Shown here: positions 27,473-35,862 of the stretch, in pieces | Numbering within the stretch: position 1 is the first letter of the stretch | Layout: each line of letters opens with the position of its first letter | DNA from: Streptococcus anginosus | GTDB taxonomy: Bacteria > Bacillota > Bacilli > Lactobacillales > Streptococcaceae | Assembly (NCBI RefSeq): GCF_001697145.1 | Contig: NZ_CP012719.1 | Span: forward strand, 406,501 to 470,500 | DNA length: 64,000 nt | Direction of reading: 5' to 3' | Made by a program: the position numbers and the translations under genes | Notes under the pieces: model-generated | Told to the model about the DNA's origin: nothing | Database searches by the model: none | Seen by the model: the letters and a program-made list of their open reading frames with translations, nothing else

Positions 27473-28036
27473 ATGCGAAAAGAAATTGCACCTGAATTAT
27501 ACAATTACAATAAATTTCCTGGACCGGAGTTTCGGCAAATAGGAACCAAAATTTTGACTGAGACAATTGAATTTGACTTGGTAGATAATTTCAAGGAAGG
27601 TTTTGATATAACGGCTTTTAATCAGCGTTTTTCCGATATTTTAACAAAATTTGATTATATTGTTGGTGACTGGGGGAACGAGCAGCTACGTTTGCGTGGA
27701 TTTTATAAAGATGACAAGGCAAATGAAAGCGAGGAAAAAATCAGTCGCTTAGAAGATTATTTGTTAGAATACTGCAATTATGGTTGTGCTTATTTTGTCT
27801 TGGAAAATTTACAGCCGCGTCGCGCATCGTTTGATAAAAAATCACATCACAAGAAAGAAAGTGATAACAAGCCACGTCGTTCTAAACAAGCTCACTCCTA
27901 TAAAGAAGAGCAACCCAAGCGAGAAAATCGCCAGCGCAGTAAGCGACAAAATCAAAAGCAAAGAGCAAGAAAGCAAAATTCAACGAAGCAACAACAAACA
28001 AGCAGCCAGCGCCATTTTGTCATTCGTCAAAAATAG
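27473..28036 (+). CDS. YutD-family protein
   Basis: 187 residues. The YutD domain (about 1-100) reads KEIAPELYNYNKFPG, FKEGFDITAFNQRFSDIL, FDYIVGDWGNEQLRLRGF and YCNYGCAYFVLENL. The C-terminal 80 residues are very basic and Gln/Arg/Lys-rich, like an RNA-binding tail. ATG 27473 is chosen over 27467 because AAAGGA lies 6 nt upstream and overlaps the earlier ATG. It precedes rlmN as in other streptococci. Confidence 0.85.
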   Translation: MRKEIAPELYNYNKFPGPEFRQIGTKILTETIEFDLVDNFKEGFDITAFNQRFSDILTKFDYIVGDWGNEQLRLRGFYKDDKANESEEKISRLEDYLLEYCNYGCAYFVLENLQPRRASFDKKSHHKKESDNKPRRSKQAHSYKEEQPKRENRQRSKRQNQKQRARKQNSTKQQQTSSQRHFVIRQK

Positions 28037-28069
28037 TGGAAATTGAGAATGGGAACAGAGAGGAAGAAA

Positions 28070-29152
28070 ATGAAACCATCAATTTATAGTTTGACCCGTC
28101 AGGATTTGATAGACTGGGTAGAAAGTCAAGGAGAAAAGAAATTTCGAGCTACTCAGATTTGGGAGTGGCTTTATCGCAAACGGGTTCAGTCTTTTACAGA
28201 AATGACAAACATTTCAAAGGGTTTATTAGCAAAGTTAGAAGATGAATTTGTTGTCAATCCGCTAAAGCAAAGAGTGGTGCAGGAATCGGCTGACGGCACA
28301 GTAAAGTATCTTTTTGAACTGCCAGACGGTATGTTGATTGAAACAGTTCTCATGCGTCAGCACTATGGTCTGTCGGTCTGTGTAACCACTCAGGTGGGTT
28401 GCAATATTGGCTGTACCTTTTGTGCTAGCGGGCTGATTAAAAAGCAGCGTGACTTGAATAATGGGGAAATTATGTCTCAGATTATGCTGGTGCAAAAATA
28501 TTTTGATGAGCGTGGACAAGGTGAGCGCGTCAGCCATATTGTGGTTATGGGGATTGGCGAGCCTTTTGATAACTATGACAATGTTCTCAAGTTTGTGCGA
28601 ACTGTCAATGATGACAAAGGGCTGGCTATCGGAGCTCGTCACATTACGGTTTCCACTTCCGGTCTAGCACATAAAATTCGTGATTTTGCAAATGAAGGAG
28701 TGCAGGTTAATTTAGCTGTTTCTCTTCATGCACCCAATAATGAATTGCGTTCTAGCATTATGAAAATCAATCGTGCCTTTCCAATTGAAAAGCTGTTTGC
28801 GGCGATTGAATATTATATTGAAACAACCAACCGCAGGGTTACTTTTGAGTATATCATGCTAAATGAAGTCAATGACGGAGTAGAGCAGGCATTGGAATTA
28901 GCTGAATTGCTCAAAAACATCAAAAAGCTATCGTATGTCAATTTGATTCCTTACAATCCGGTTAGTGAGCACGATCAATATAGTCGCAGTCCCAAAGAAC
29001 GTGTAATGGCTTTCTACGATACTCTGAAAAAGAATGGCATTAACTGTGTTGTTCGTCAAGAGCATGGTACAGATATTGATGCAGCTTGCGGTCAATTGCG
29101 CTCCAATACGATGAAGAAAGACAAGGAGAAGGCACTTGCGAAACATGCCTAG
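28070..29152 (+). CDS. rlmN: Dual-specificity 23S rRNA/tRNA adenine-C2 methyltransferase
   Basis: Radical-SAM enzyme that makes m2A2503 in 23S rRNA and m2A37 in some tRNAs. The cluster motif [11 protein letters not shown] (CxxxCxxC), [12 protein letters not shown] and the C-terminal catalytic Cys ([12 protein letters not shown]) are present. Start ATG 28070 (GAGGAAG upstream) begins MKPSIYSL; the frame runs back to 28043 without conservation. 360 residues is typical. Confidence 0.96.
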   Translation: MKPSIYSLTRQDLIDWVESQGEKKFRATQIWEWLYRKRVQSFTEMTNISKGLLAKLEDEFVVNPLKQRVVQESADGTVKYLFELPDGMLIETVLMRQHYGLSVCVTTQVGCNIGCTFCASGLIKKQRDLNNGEIMSQIMLVQKYFDERGQGERVSHIVVMGIGEPFDNYDNVLKFVRTVNDDKGLAIGARHITVSTSGLAHKIRDFANEGVQVNLAVSLHAPNNELRSSIMKINRAFPIEKLFAAIEYYIETTNRRVTFEYIMLNEVNDGVEQALELAELLKNIKKLSYVNLIPYNPVSEHDQYSRSPKERVMAFYDTLKKNGINCVVRQEHGTDIDAACGQLRSNTMKKDKEKALAKHA

Positions 29153-29675
29153 GTTAAAAGTGTGGCTGCAATCCAATGGAGAATTAACAGTTAAAGGACG
29201 TAAAATTCTGACTTGGGGAAGCATTTTCTACATTTTATTATTATGTCTAATGTGTTTTCTCCCTCAGGTGACAGAAGAAGGGATGGAAACACCAGGAATT
29301 CAGCAGTTTGGTCGTATTGTAGTGCTTCTCATTCCTTTTAATTCTTTGGTCAATCTTGGGCAAATTACTTCTTTCTTTCAATTAATTAAGGTTTTTGTGC
29401 AAAATATAATGAATATTTTTCTGCTTAGCCCACTAATTTTTCAGCTTCTCTGGTTGTTTCCGAACTTGCGAAATACCAAACGTGTACTCTCTGTCAGCTT
29501 TGTGATAAGCCTTTTTATCGAATGCACGCAGATTTTGTTAGATATTTTAATTGATGCCAATCGTGTTTTTGAAATAGATGATTTATGGACAAATACATTA
29601 GGCGGATATCTGGCTTTTCTATTGTATAAAACTTGTGTCAGCCATTGGAAAGATAAGTTTCTGACTTCTAAATAA
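29136..29675 (+). CDS. VanZ-family membrane protein
   Basis: 179 residues with four membrane helices and VanZ features: [30 protein letters not shown], and the terminal [15 protein letters not shown]. The role is unknown; VanZ gives low-level teicoplanin resistance in enterococci. I favour TTG 29136 (AAGGAGAAGG upstream), which overlaps rlmN by 17 bases; ATG 29145 is the alternative. Gene order rlmN-vanZ is common in streptococci. Confidence 0.85.
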   Translation: MRNMPRLKVWLQSNGELTVKGRKILTWGSIFYILLLCLMCFLPQVTEEGMETPGIQQFGRIVVLLIPFNSLVNLGQITSFFQLIKVFVQNIMNIFLLSPLIFQLLWLFPNLRNTKRVLSVSFVISLFIECTQILLDILIDANRVFEIDDLWTNTLGGYLAFLLYKTCVSHWKDKFLTSK

Positions 29676-29732
29676 AAATAAGAGTCATTGTTCGGATTTA
29701 GGATGCTTTTCCATGGTTTTTTCACTATTTTA

Positions 29733-30024
29733 TTGATAGAATGGTAGAAAAACTCTATAATAATGCTCAAACATCAGAAAAGTAGTAAATTGATGCTTCC
29801 AGAGAGATTGTGTTAGGTGTAAACAAGCAGTAGATATTTATGAAATGAGCTGATGTAAATGATATGAATTTGAAACAATAAAAATTCGGTGTGCACACCT
29901 TACAGTGTAACTTGTTGATAGACAAGATAGAGATATGCGGATAAGGTCTACTTTTCCCATAACTGAGGTGACACCGCACTCATACGCCCTCACACAGTTT
30001 TTGTGTGGGGGTATTTTGTTGTTT
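29733..30024 (+). promoter_or_regulatory. Orphan T-box leader, probably of a lost trp operon
   Basis: Promoter TTGATA (29733-29738), 17 bp, TATAAT (29756-29761). Stem I base ACATCAG/CTGATGT (29771-29777, 29850-29856) encloses an AGTA motif, AGAGAG bulge and a TTGT/ACAA apical stem. The specifier area reads GAAATGAG, so ATG or TGA. The T-box is AGGTGACACCGCA (29967-29979) and the terminator is CCCTCACAC/GTGTGGGGG plus T-run. The tRNA-acceptor element reads TGAC instead of TGGN. No amino-acid gene follows; an IS end starts at 30031. Confidence 0.75.
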
Positions 30025-30030
30025 ACATTC

Positions 30031-30510
30031 GGCTCTTTGTCAACTGTAGTGGGTTGATGTCAGCTAAGCTTTAGAGAGGACGAGATTCGTTCTCTCTCTT
30101 TTGATGTTCAAAGCGATGAGAATGCGTTTCTTAAAGTTGTCAAAGTTCCTGAATCCAAAAGCGTTTCGCTTGATGACCTTGATGAGATTGTTGGTTGCTT
30201 CCAGCTTGGCGTTGGAGTAGGGTAGTTCCAAGGCGTTGGTAATCTTGTCTCTGTCCTTCAGGAAAGTCCGAAAGACGGTTTGAAAAATCGGGTGAACATC
30301 CGAAATAACCTCCTCCATCAGGTCAAAGAAATAATCAGCTTGCTTTTCCTGAAAGTGAAAGAGCAGAAGCTGGTAAAGCTCATAGTGCTGTCGGAGTTGG
30401 TCCGAATAGCTGAGTAGCTGATGGAGAATCTCTTGATTGGTTAAATGAGCGCGGAAGGCTGGTCTGTAAAAACGCTTATGGCTAAGCTTGCGGCTGTCCT
30501 GCCATTGAAA
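30031..30510 (-). mobile_element. Truncated ISL3-family insertion sequence (one end only)
   Basis: The terminal repeat begins at 30031 (GGCTCTTTGTCAACTGTAG), of the type found on streptococcal ISL3 elements. The transposase reads on the minus strand and is cut off near 30501-30516 where trpB sequence begins. The other end and most of the transposase are missing; no target duplication can be seen. Confidence 0.82.
30064..30504 (-). pseudogene. ISL3 transposase, C-terminal fragment
   Basis: About 147 codons, open to the stop at 30064-30066, with [17 protein letters not shown], then FHFQEKQADYFFDLMEE, then the ISL3 signature YSNAKLEATNNLIKVIKR and NAFGFRNFDNFKKR, which contains the catalytic Glu region. 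About two thirds of the usual transposase is missing at the N-terminus. The frame ends upstream in a stop within trpB-derived sequence. Confidence 0.85.
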
Positions 30511-30659
30511 GTTCCCACGCTATTGCAGAAGCAGTTAAACGCGCGCCACAGCTAAGTAAGGACAATATTATTATCGTCAATGTATCTGGGCGTGGTGATA
30601 AAGATGTAGCCGCTATTGCTGATCACTTAGAAAAAAGAAACACGAAAAATCAAGAGTGA
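30501..30659 (+). pseudogene. trpB: trpB 3' fragment (tryptophan synthase beta)
   Basis: The last 52 codons of trpB remain in one frame: [16 protein letters not shown], then [20 protein letters not shown] and a stop at 30657-30659. ESSHA and VSGRGDKD are hallmark C-terminal TrpB motifs. The fragment begins exactly where the transposase fragment ends; a few bases at the joint fit both, so a microhomology or direct IS-mediated deletion is likely. Confidence 0.88.
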
Positions 30660-30821
30660 AATAGACGCCCATGAGTACAAATACCTACAGAAATATGAAA
30701 TCTGGGAAGATGACGTAAAAAAACTAAAATTTGAAAATTGTAATCATCGCTTTCTTGTTTCGAGGCTCCGCTGAATCTGGAGACATTCATCCCAGACTCA
30801 TGATAGGACATTATTCTAATT
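30660..30821. other. Short non-coding stretch between trpB fragment and prepilin peptidase
   Basis: trpA would be expected here but no TrpA sequence is recognisable. A 15-codon ATG frame begins at 30671 and stops at once. Probably decayed or rearranged sequence. Confidence 0.4.
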
Positions 30822-31481
30822 TTATTGAAGCAACAGTTCGCATAAAAGCAGAACAATCACTCCAATCAAAAGACAGGGAACGAAAGCTATCCTGTCTTTT
30901 CTTTTTTTGAAGCAAAAGAGACATAAGCCCACTAAGCTGGCAATTTGAATCAGCCAAAGAATCTCTGTCAACTTGAAAACAGTTGAACAAGAAGATAGAA
31001 AAAGAAAGTCTCCTGCGCCAATTCGTAAGTCAAAGAAAAAAGCTACTATTCCAAGGGCTAAAAAACTAATCATTAGAAGATTAAAACCTACCAAAAATAG
31101 GAGAAGAAGATGAAAGAACAACCAAATGAGGATAGGATATTCCTGTTCTCTTTGATCATAAAGAGCTAGTGTAATTCCCATTATGAGCAAGACAAGTTGG
31201 CTGATAGTTAAGTAGCTTAAGGAAGTTGCGAGAAAGAGTAAACTACCTACCAACTCTAATATCAAGTAGCGAATGGGAATTTTTGACTGACAAAACCGAC
31301 AACGCAGTCGATTGATAAGCTGAGAAAGGACAGGGACTAAATCGCGAGGTGCTAATTTCTGTCCACAAGCATTACAATGACTGGAAGGAACGAGAATAGA
31401 CTGTTCAGGGAAACGATCAACGACCAGCCCTAAAAAGGAAGCCACAATGCTTCCAACCAAGAAAAAATAAAAATGAATCAT
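30822..31481 (-). CDS. cilC: Type IV prepilin peptidase of the competence pilus
   Basis: Aspartic prepilin peptidase (A24 family, ComC/PilD type) that cleaves competence pseudopilins. 219 residues with six or more membrane helices. The N-terminal domain has two Cys pairs (CNACGQ, CRFCQS); the catalytic Asp are in ALYDQREQEYP and the GxGD-type RIGAGDFLFL. A cin-box 7 nt before the ATG and no Shine-Dalgarno sequence indicate a late-competence, possibly leaderless transcript. Confidence 0.93.
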   Translation of the reverse strand: MIHFYFFLVGSIVASFLGLVVDRFPEQSILVPSSHCNACGQKLAPRDLVPVLSQLINRLRCRFCQSKIPIRYLILELVGSLLFLATSLSYLTISQLVLLIMGITLALYDQREQEYPILIWLFFHLLLLFLVGFNLLMISFLALGIVAFFFDLRIGAGDFLFLSSCSTVFKLTEILWLIQIASLVGLCLFCFKKRKDRIAFVPCLLIGVIVLLLCELLLQ

Positions 31482-31488
31482 ACTTTTT

Positions 31489-31496
31489 TATTCGCA
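31489..31496 (-). promoter_or_regulatory. cin-box (ComX/SigX promoter) of the prepilin peptidase
   Basis: TGCGAATA on the minus strand matches TACGAATA at seven of eight positions. Seven bases separate it from the ATG at 31481, the same spacing as at comFA. Confidence 0.82.
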
Positions 31497-31552
31497 AATA
31501 ATTCTAAAAAATTGCAACTTTTCTAATAAAAGAAATTTCTGAGTTCAATCAT

Positions 31553-31615
31553 TTGACTTTCTTATTTAGAAACATTATAATTAAATTATAATCAAAAAGA
31601 TTAGAATCATTCTAA
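31553..31615 (+). promoter_or_regulatory. dpr promoter with PerR-type operator
   Basis: TTGACT (31553-31558), 17 bp, TATAAT (31576-31581). Downstream of the expected start point lies the perfect 7-1-7 palindrome TTAGAATCATTCTAA (31601-31615), the layout of PerR boxes. A second imperfect palindrome (TTATAAT/ATTATAA, 3-base gap) overlaps the -10. PerR repression lifted by peroxide is expected. Confidence 0.8.
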
Positions 31616-31634
31616 ATAAAAGCGAGGTAGGATA

Positions 31635-32162
31635 ATGGTTAATCTAAAAAATGAAGCAGCAAAAGATGTTGCAACTTTCTCAAGTGTTGAGTCTTTCAGT
31701 AAGTCTCTTCCCAAAACAAAAGTGGTATTGAACCAAGCAGTAGCAGATTTATACACTGCTCGTATTGCTCTTCACCAAGTACATTGGTACATGCGTGGAG
31801 CTGGTTTTATGGTTTGGCATCCTAAGATGGACGAGTACATGGAAACCTTGGATACGACTTTGGATGAAGTAAGTGAACGTTTGATTACTTTAGGTGGAAC
31901 GCCGTATTCAACTTTGAGTGAATTTATCCAACACAGCAATATTGAAGAAAAAGAAGGAAAATTCAGTAAGAATGTTGCAGAAAGTTTGGAACGTGTCATC
32001 GAAATCTTCCGTTACTTGGTAGGCCTCTACCAAGAAGCTCTGGATGTAACAGATGAAGAAGGGGATGATGTGACCAACGATATTTTTGTCGGTGCAAAAG
32101 CAGAACTTGAAAAGAATATCTGGATGTTAACAGCAGAAATCGGTCAAACTCCGGGTTTGTAA
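31635..32162 (+). CDS. dpr: Dps-like peroxide resistance protein Dpr
   Basis: Iron-storing dodecamer protein that protects from peroxide in catalase-less streptococci. 175 residues; the ferroxidase-site residues lie in LHQVHWYMRG, HPKMDEYMETLD and LDEVSERL. The N-terminal tail is typical of Dpr. RBS GAGGTAGG. Control by the PerR-type box upstream is expected. Confidence 0.95.
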   Translation: MVNLKNEAAKDVATFSSVESFSKSLPKTKVVLNQAVADLYTARIALHQVHWYMRGAGFMVWHPKMDEYMETLDTTLDEVSERLITLGGTPYSTLSEFIQHSNIEEKEGKFSKNVAESLERVIEIFRYLVGLYQEALDVTDEEGDDVTNDIFVGAKAELEKNIWMLTAEIGQTPGL

Positions 32163-32215
32163 GTAAATTTTTGAGAGTAGAAAATAAATTTTTAAAATCT
32201 TTTAGAATTTAAGAT

Positions 32216-32269
32216 AAGTTTAAGGAGGTGGCGTTATACTAACATCATCAGATGAAGACCTCCTAACTT
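32216..32269 (+). other. Hairpin that sequesters a perfect Shine-Dalgarno sequence
   Basis: AAGTT plus AGGAGGT (32216-32229, TA bulge) pairs with ACCTCCTAACTT (32258-32269) around a 28-base loop. There is no U-tract, so it is not a terminator. AAGGAGGTG is nearly a full anti-SD match, yet no ATG, GTG or TTG begins a frame at the right distance; a 27-codon frame from ATA 32236 ends in a hydrophobic tail. Function unknown. Confidence 0.45.
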
Positions 32270-32320
32270 TATTTGATAAAAATCCTAAACTTTTCTTTTT
32301 CATAATAATCTCCCTATAAG

Positions 32321-32344
32321 AGTCGCCCAATCGGCGGCTTTTTT
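32321..32344 (+). terminator. Intrinsic terminator
   Basis: AGTCGCC and GGCGGCT pair (one G-T) around CAATC, followed by T6. It ends transcripts from dpr or the hairpin region. Confidence 0.8.
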
Positions 32345-32435
32345 GTTGTTTTTGAGCACTTGAAGAATGTTTTACTTACAAAATGAGTTCTTTTCAACCT
32401 TGAAATACTCCTAAAATTCTGGTAAAATAAGCCTC

Positions 32436-32660
32436 ATGAAAACACTTTATGATGTGCAGCAATACCTCAAAAGTTTTGGCATTATTATCTATATGGGTAA
32501 GCGCTTGTATGATATTGAAATGATGAAAATTGAGTTAGAGAGGATTTATGATGCGGGCTTGATAGAAAGAATGGACTATCTAGAAGCTGAGCGGGTCTTG
32601 CGAAAGGAACATCAGTTGGAATTACAATATTTGAAGAAGAATGAGGAGAAAACATGTTAA
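32436..32660 (+). CDS. yqgQ: YqgQ family protein (DUF910)
   Basis: 74-residue helical protein (TLYDVQQYLKSFGIIIYMGKR, ELERIYDAGLI). The function is unknown; in Bacillus it lies near glucokinase. Extended -10 TGGTAAAAT ends 7 nt before the ATG and no Shine-Dalgarno sequence is seen, so the mRNA may be leaderless. It overlaps the rhodanese gene by 7 bases. Confidence 0.88.
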   Translation: MKTLYDVQQYLKSFGIIIYMGKRLYDIEMMKIELERIYDAGLIERMDYLEAERVLRKEHQLELQYLKKNEEKTC

Positions 32661-33034
32661 ACTGGATTTTATTTGCAATTATTGTTGGAACGTTAGGCTG
32701 GATGGGCTTTAACTATATTCGTGTTCGTCGTGCGGCTAAGGTAGTAGACAATGCAGAATTTGGTGATATGATTCGTCAAGGTCAGTTAATTGATTTACGA
32801 GATCCAGCCGATTTTCGTCGTAAACATATTTTAGGGGCACGAAATATTCCGTCACAGCAATTAAAAACAAGCTTAGGAGCGATTCGTAAGGACAAGGCTG
32901 TTTTACTGTACGAAAATAGTCGTGGACAACGTGTGATGAATGCAGCTATTCTATTAAAAAAACAAGGTTATCAAGATATTTACATCCTCTCTACAGGACT
33001 AGATGGATGGAAAGGAAAAATCAAAAGTGAGTAA
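32654..33034 (+). CDS. Membrane-anchored rhodanese-like protein without active-site cysteine
   Basis: 126 residues: an N-terminal helix (about 3-21), then a rhodanese fold (GQLIDLRDPADFRRKHILGARNIP, GYQDIYILSTGLDGWKG). The active-site loop that should begin with Cys reads LLYENSRGQR, and the whole protein lacks Cys, so it cannot be a sulfurtransferase. A binding or scaffold role is more likely. Streptococcal relatives in the same position are usually annotated simply as rhodanese-like. Confidence 0.88.
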   Translation: MLNWILFAIIVGTLGWMGFNYIRVRRAAKVVDNAEFGDMIRQGQLIDLRDPADFRRKHILGARNIPSQQLKTSLGAIRKDKAVLLYENSRGQRVMNAAILLKKQGYQDIYILSTGLDGWKGKIKSE

Positions 33035-33056
33035 TCCAAGCGGGTTGCTCACTTTT
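33023..33056. terminator. Bidirectional terminator
   Basis: AAAAGTGAG and CTCACTTTT (with inner TAATCC/GGGTTG pairing including G-T) form a 15-bp stem around AAGC between converging genes. It overlaps the last codons of the rhodanese gene. Confidence 0.85.
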
Positions 33057-33780
33057 AATAGCTTTTTTCTAGATAGTGCCTCACTATTTCGAGTTCTGCT
33101 TGGTTCAATACTCGGTATTCTCCTGTGGCTAAGTTTGGTTCTAATTCAAAATCTCCGAAATGAATTCGTTTCAGAGAAGTAACTTTGACGCCAACAGTTA
33201 AAAACATCTTTTTGATTTGGTGAAATTTTCCTTCAGAAATAGTGACAGTAGCACGGCTCTTGTTTGAGCTAGAAGAACGAATTGTAAGAGTGGCTGGTTT
33301 ACAAATTGTTCCGTCAAGAAAAACGATGCCCTTTTGAAAGGATTGTACTGCTTGGTCATCTAGGAGACCATTAACTTCAACCTCGTATGTTTTTGTGACA
33401 TGATATTGAGGATGAAGTAGTAGAAAACCAAGCGGACCGTTGTCAGTGATTAACAGCAGTCCAGAAGTATCTCGATCGAGCCGTCCAACAGAATATAGAT
33501 CTTCACTGAAATCTTCAGGCCTGATGAGATCTAGAACTGTTTGGAATTTGGCATCGGAGTTAGCTGTCACAACGCCAAGGGGTTTATTCATCATAAAATA
33601 CTGATGAGGCTTGCCAAGGACAGGTTGTTCTTCTAGCGTAATCGTCTGCAAACCTGTATCAACATTTTGACTGAGTTTTCGAGCGGGACAGTCATCTACT
33701 AAGATTTTCTTTTTTAGTAGAGCTTGCTTCATTTTTTTACGGCTAATGTGAGCTTGAGCTAGTAGAATATCTAAACGCAT
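33055..33780 (-). CDS. rsuA: Pseudouridine synthase, RsuA/RluE family
   Basis: Modifies uridine in rRNA, probably 16S U516. The S4 RNA-binding domain (about 1-55, RLDILLAQAHISRKKMKQALL) is followed by the synthase domain with catalytic Asp in GRLDRDTSGLLLIT and the HQIKKMFLTVG motif. ATG 33780 (AAAGGAAAC upstream) starts the S4 domain; the longer frame to 33822 is not conserved. 241 residues. The exact target is inferred from family. Confidence 0.88.
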   Translation of the reverse strand: MRLDILLAQAHISRKKMKQALLKKKILVDDCPARKLSQNVDTGLQTITLEEQPVLGKPHQYFMMNKPLGVVTANSDAKFQTVLDLIRPEDFSEDLYSVGRLDRDTSGLLLITDNGPLGFLLLHPQYHVTKTYEVEVNGLLDDQAVQSFQKGIVFLDGTICKPATLTIRSSSSNKSRATVTISEGKFHQIKKMFLTVGVKVTSLKRIHFGDFELEPNLATGEYRVLNQAELEIVRHYLEKSY

Positions 33781-33908
33781 ACAGTTTCCTTTGTTTTTTC
33801 TTATCATATCATAATTTTGCAATAAAGAATGTAAATAAATTTGTAGGACATTGATTTTCTAATGAAAACATTTACACCCAGTTTAACCGTGTTTTTTGCC
33901 TTAATCTG

Positions 33909-33917
33909 TGGTATAAT
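33909..33917 (+). promoter_or_regulatory. Extended -10 promoter of typA
   Basis: TGGTATAAT lies 40 bp before the typA ATG; RBS is AGAGGA. Confidence 0.65.
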
Positions 33918-33956
33918 TGTTCAGTTAGAAATAAAACTTAAGATTTAGAGGATAAA

Positions 33957-35798
33957 ATGACAAAATTAAGAGAAGATATTCGCAATATCGCTATTATCGC
34001 TCACGTTGACCACGGGAAAACAACGCTAGTAGATGAATTATTGAAGCAATCACATACCTTGGACGATCGAAAAGAGTTGCAAGAACGCGCAATGGACTCC
34101 AACGATCTTGAAAAAGAACGCGGAATTACCATTCTTGCTAAGAATACAGCTGTTGCTTACAACGGTGTTCGTATCAATATCATGGACACTCCAGGACACG
34201 CGGACTTCGGTGGAGAAGTTGAGCGGATCATGAAAATGGTGGATGGGGTTGTTCTGGTTGTTGATGCTTATGAAGGAACCATGCCACAAACTCGTTTTGT
34301 GTTAAAAAAAGCTCTTGAGCAAGATTTGGTGCCGATTGTTGTCGTTAATAAAATCGACAAACCGTCTGCACGTCCTGCAGAAGTAGTGGACGAGGTTTTG
34401 GAACTTTTCATTGAACTCGGTGCTGACGATGACCAATTAGATTTCCCAGTTGTTTATGCTTCAGCTATTAATGGGACATCTTCTATGTCAGATGATCCAG
34501 CTGACCAAGAACACACTATGGCACCACTTTTTGATACAATTATTGATCATATCCCAGCACCAGTTGATAACTCAGATGAGCCCCTTCAATTCCAAGTTTC
34601 TCTTTTGGACTACAATGACTTTGTGGGGCGTATCGGGATTGGTCGTGTTTTCCGCGGGACTGTGAAAGTTGGAGACCAAGTGACGCTTTCTAAATTAGAC
34701 GGTACAACGAAAAATTTCCGTGTCACCAAGTTATTTGGTTTCTTTGGGCTAGAGCGTCGTGAAATTGACGAAGCCAAAGCGGGCGATTTGATTGCCGTAT
34801 CTGGTATGGAAGATATCTTCGTTGGTGAAACGATTACTCCGACAGATGCAGTAGAACCATTGCCGATTCTCCATATTGATGAACCAACACTTCAAATGAC
34901 TTTCTTAGTGAACAATTCACCATTTGCTGGTCGTGAAGGGAAATGGGTAACATCTCGGAAAGTTGAAGAACGCTTGCAGGCTGAATTGCAAACGGATGTT
35001 TCGCTTCGTGTGGATCCGACTGACTCGCCAGATAAATGGATTGTATCAGGTCGTGGAGAATTACACTTATCAATCTTAATTGAAACCATGCGCCGTGAAG
35101 GTTATGAGTTACAAGTGTCGCGCCCAGAGGTTATCGTCAAGGAAATTGACGGTATACAATGCGAGCCATTTGAGCGTGTGCAAATTGACACCCCAGAAGA
35201 ATACCAAGGTTCGGTTATCCAAAGTCTTTCTGAGCGCAAGGGTGAAATGTTAGACATGGTGGCTACCGGAAACGGACAAACACGTCTGATTTTCCTTGTG
35301 CCTGCGCGTGGATTGATTGGGTACTCAACTGAATTCCTTTCTATGACGCGTGGTTATGGGATTATGAACCATACTTTTGATCAATACCTACCATTGATTC
35401 CAGGTGAGATTGGAGGACGCCGTCGTGGAGCTCTTGTGTCAATTGATACAGGAAAGGCAACGACATACTCTATCATGTCTATTGAGGAACGTGGAACGAT
35501 TTTTGTCAATCCAGGTACAGAAGTATACGAAGGGATGATTATTGGTGAAAATTCACGTGAAAATGACTTGACGGTCAACATTACAAAAGCCAAACAAATG
35601 ACCAATGTTCGTTCTGCAACGAAAGACCAAACAGCGGTTATTAAGACGCCTCGTATTTTGACATTGGAAGAATCACTTGAATTCTTGAACGATGACGAAT
35701 ACATGGAAGTGACGCCTGAATCAATCCGTTTGCGGAAACAAATTCTTGATAAAAACCAACGTGCCAAAGCTGCTAAAAAGAAAAAATCAGCTGAATAA
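33957..35798 (+). CDS. typA: Translational GTPase TypA/BipA
   Basis: Ribosome-binding GTPase of 613 residues involved in ribosome assembly and stress. G1 [10 protein letters not shown], switch [12 protein letters not shown]3 [14 protein letters not shown] and G4 NKIDK are intact; domain II, the EF-G-like domains and the BipA C-terminal domain ([16 protein letters not shown]) follow in order. The gene has its own promoter and RBS. Confidence 0.97.
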   Translation: MTKLREDIRNIAIIAHVDHGKTTLVDELLKQSHTLDDRKELQERAMDSNDLEKERGITILAKNTAVAYNGVRINIMDTPGHADFGGEVERIMKMVDGVVLVVDAYEGTMPQTRFVLKKALEQDLVPIVVVNKIDKPSARPAEVVDEVLELFIELGADDDQLDFPVVYASAINGTSSMSDDPADQEHTMAPLFDTIIDHIPAPVDNSDEPLQFQVSLLDYNDFVGRIGIGRVFRGTVKVGDQVTLSKLDGTTKNFRVTKLFGFFGLERREIDEAKAGDLIAVSGMEDIFVGETITPTDAVEPLPILHIDEPTLQMTFLVNNSPFAGREGKWVTSRKVEERLQAELQTDVSLRVDPTDSPDKWIVSGRGELHLSILIETMRREGYELQVSRPEVIVKEIDGIQCEPFERVQIDTPEEYQGSVIQSLSERKGEMLDMVATGNGQTRLIFLVPARGLIGYSTEFLSMTRGYGIMNHTFDQYLPLIPGEIGGRRRGALVSIDTGKATTYSIMSIEERGTIFVNPGTEVYEGMIIGENSRENDLTVNITKAKQMTNVRSATKDQTAVIKTPRILTLEESLEFLNDDEYMEVTPESIRLRKQILDKNQRAKAAKKKKSAE

Positions 35799-35862
35799 TG
35801 AAAGAACGGTTTGCTTAGTTGTTAATATATTAAAGAAGCGGATGGGCTAGAAAGGAGCAGAA

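Noticed and set aside
29767..29979. 70-codon minus-strand frame over the T-box leader
   Set aside because: The plus-strand leader structure explains the sequence; no ribosome binding site.
30650..30856. 68-codon minus-strand frame downstream of the prepilin peptidase
   Set aside because: Overlaps the 3' end of that gene in another frame and shows no family features.
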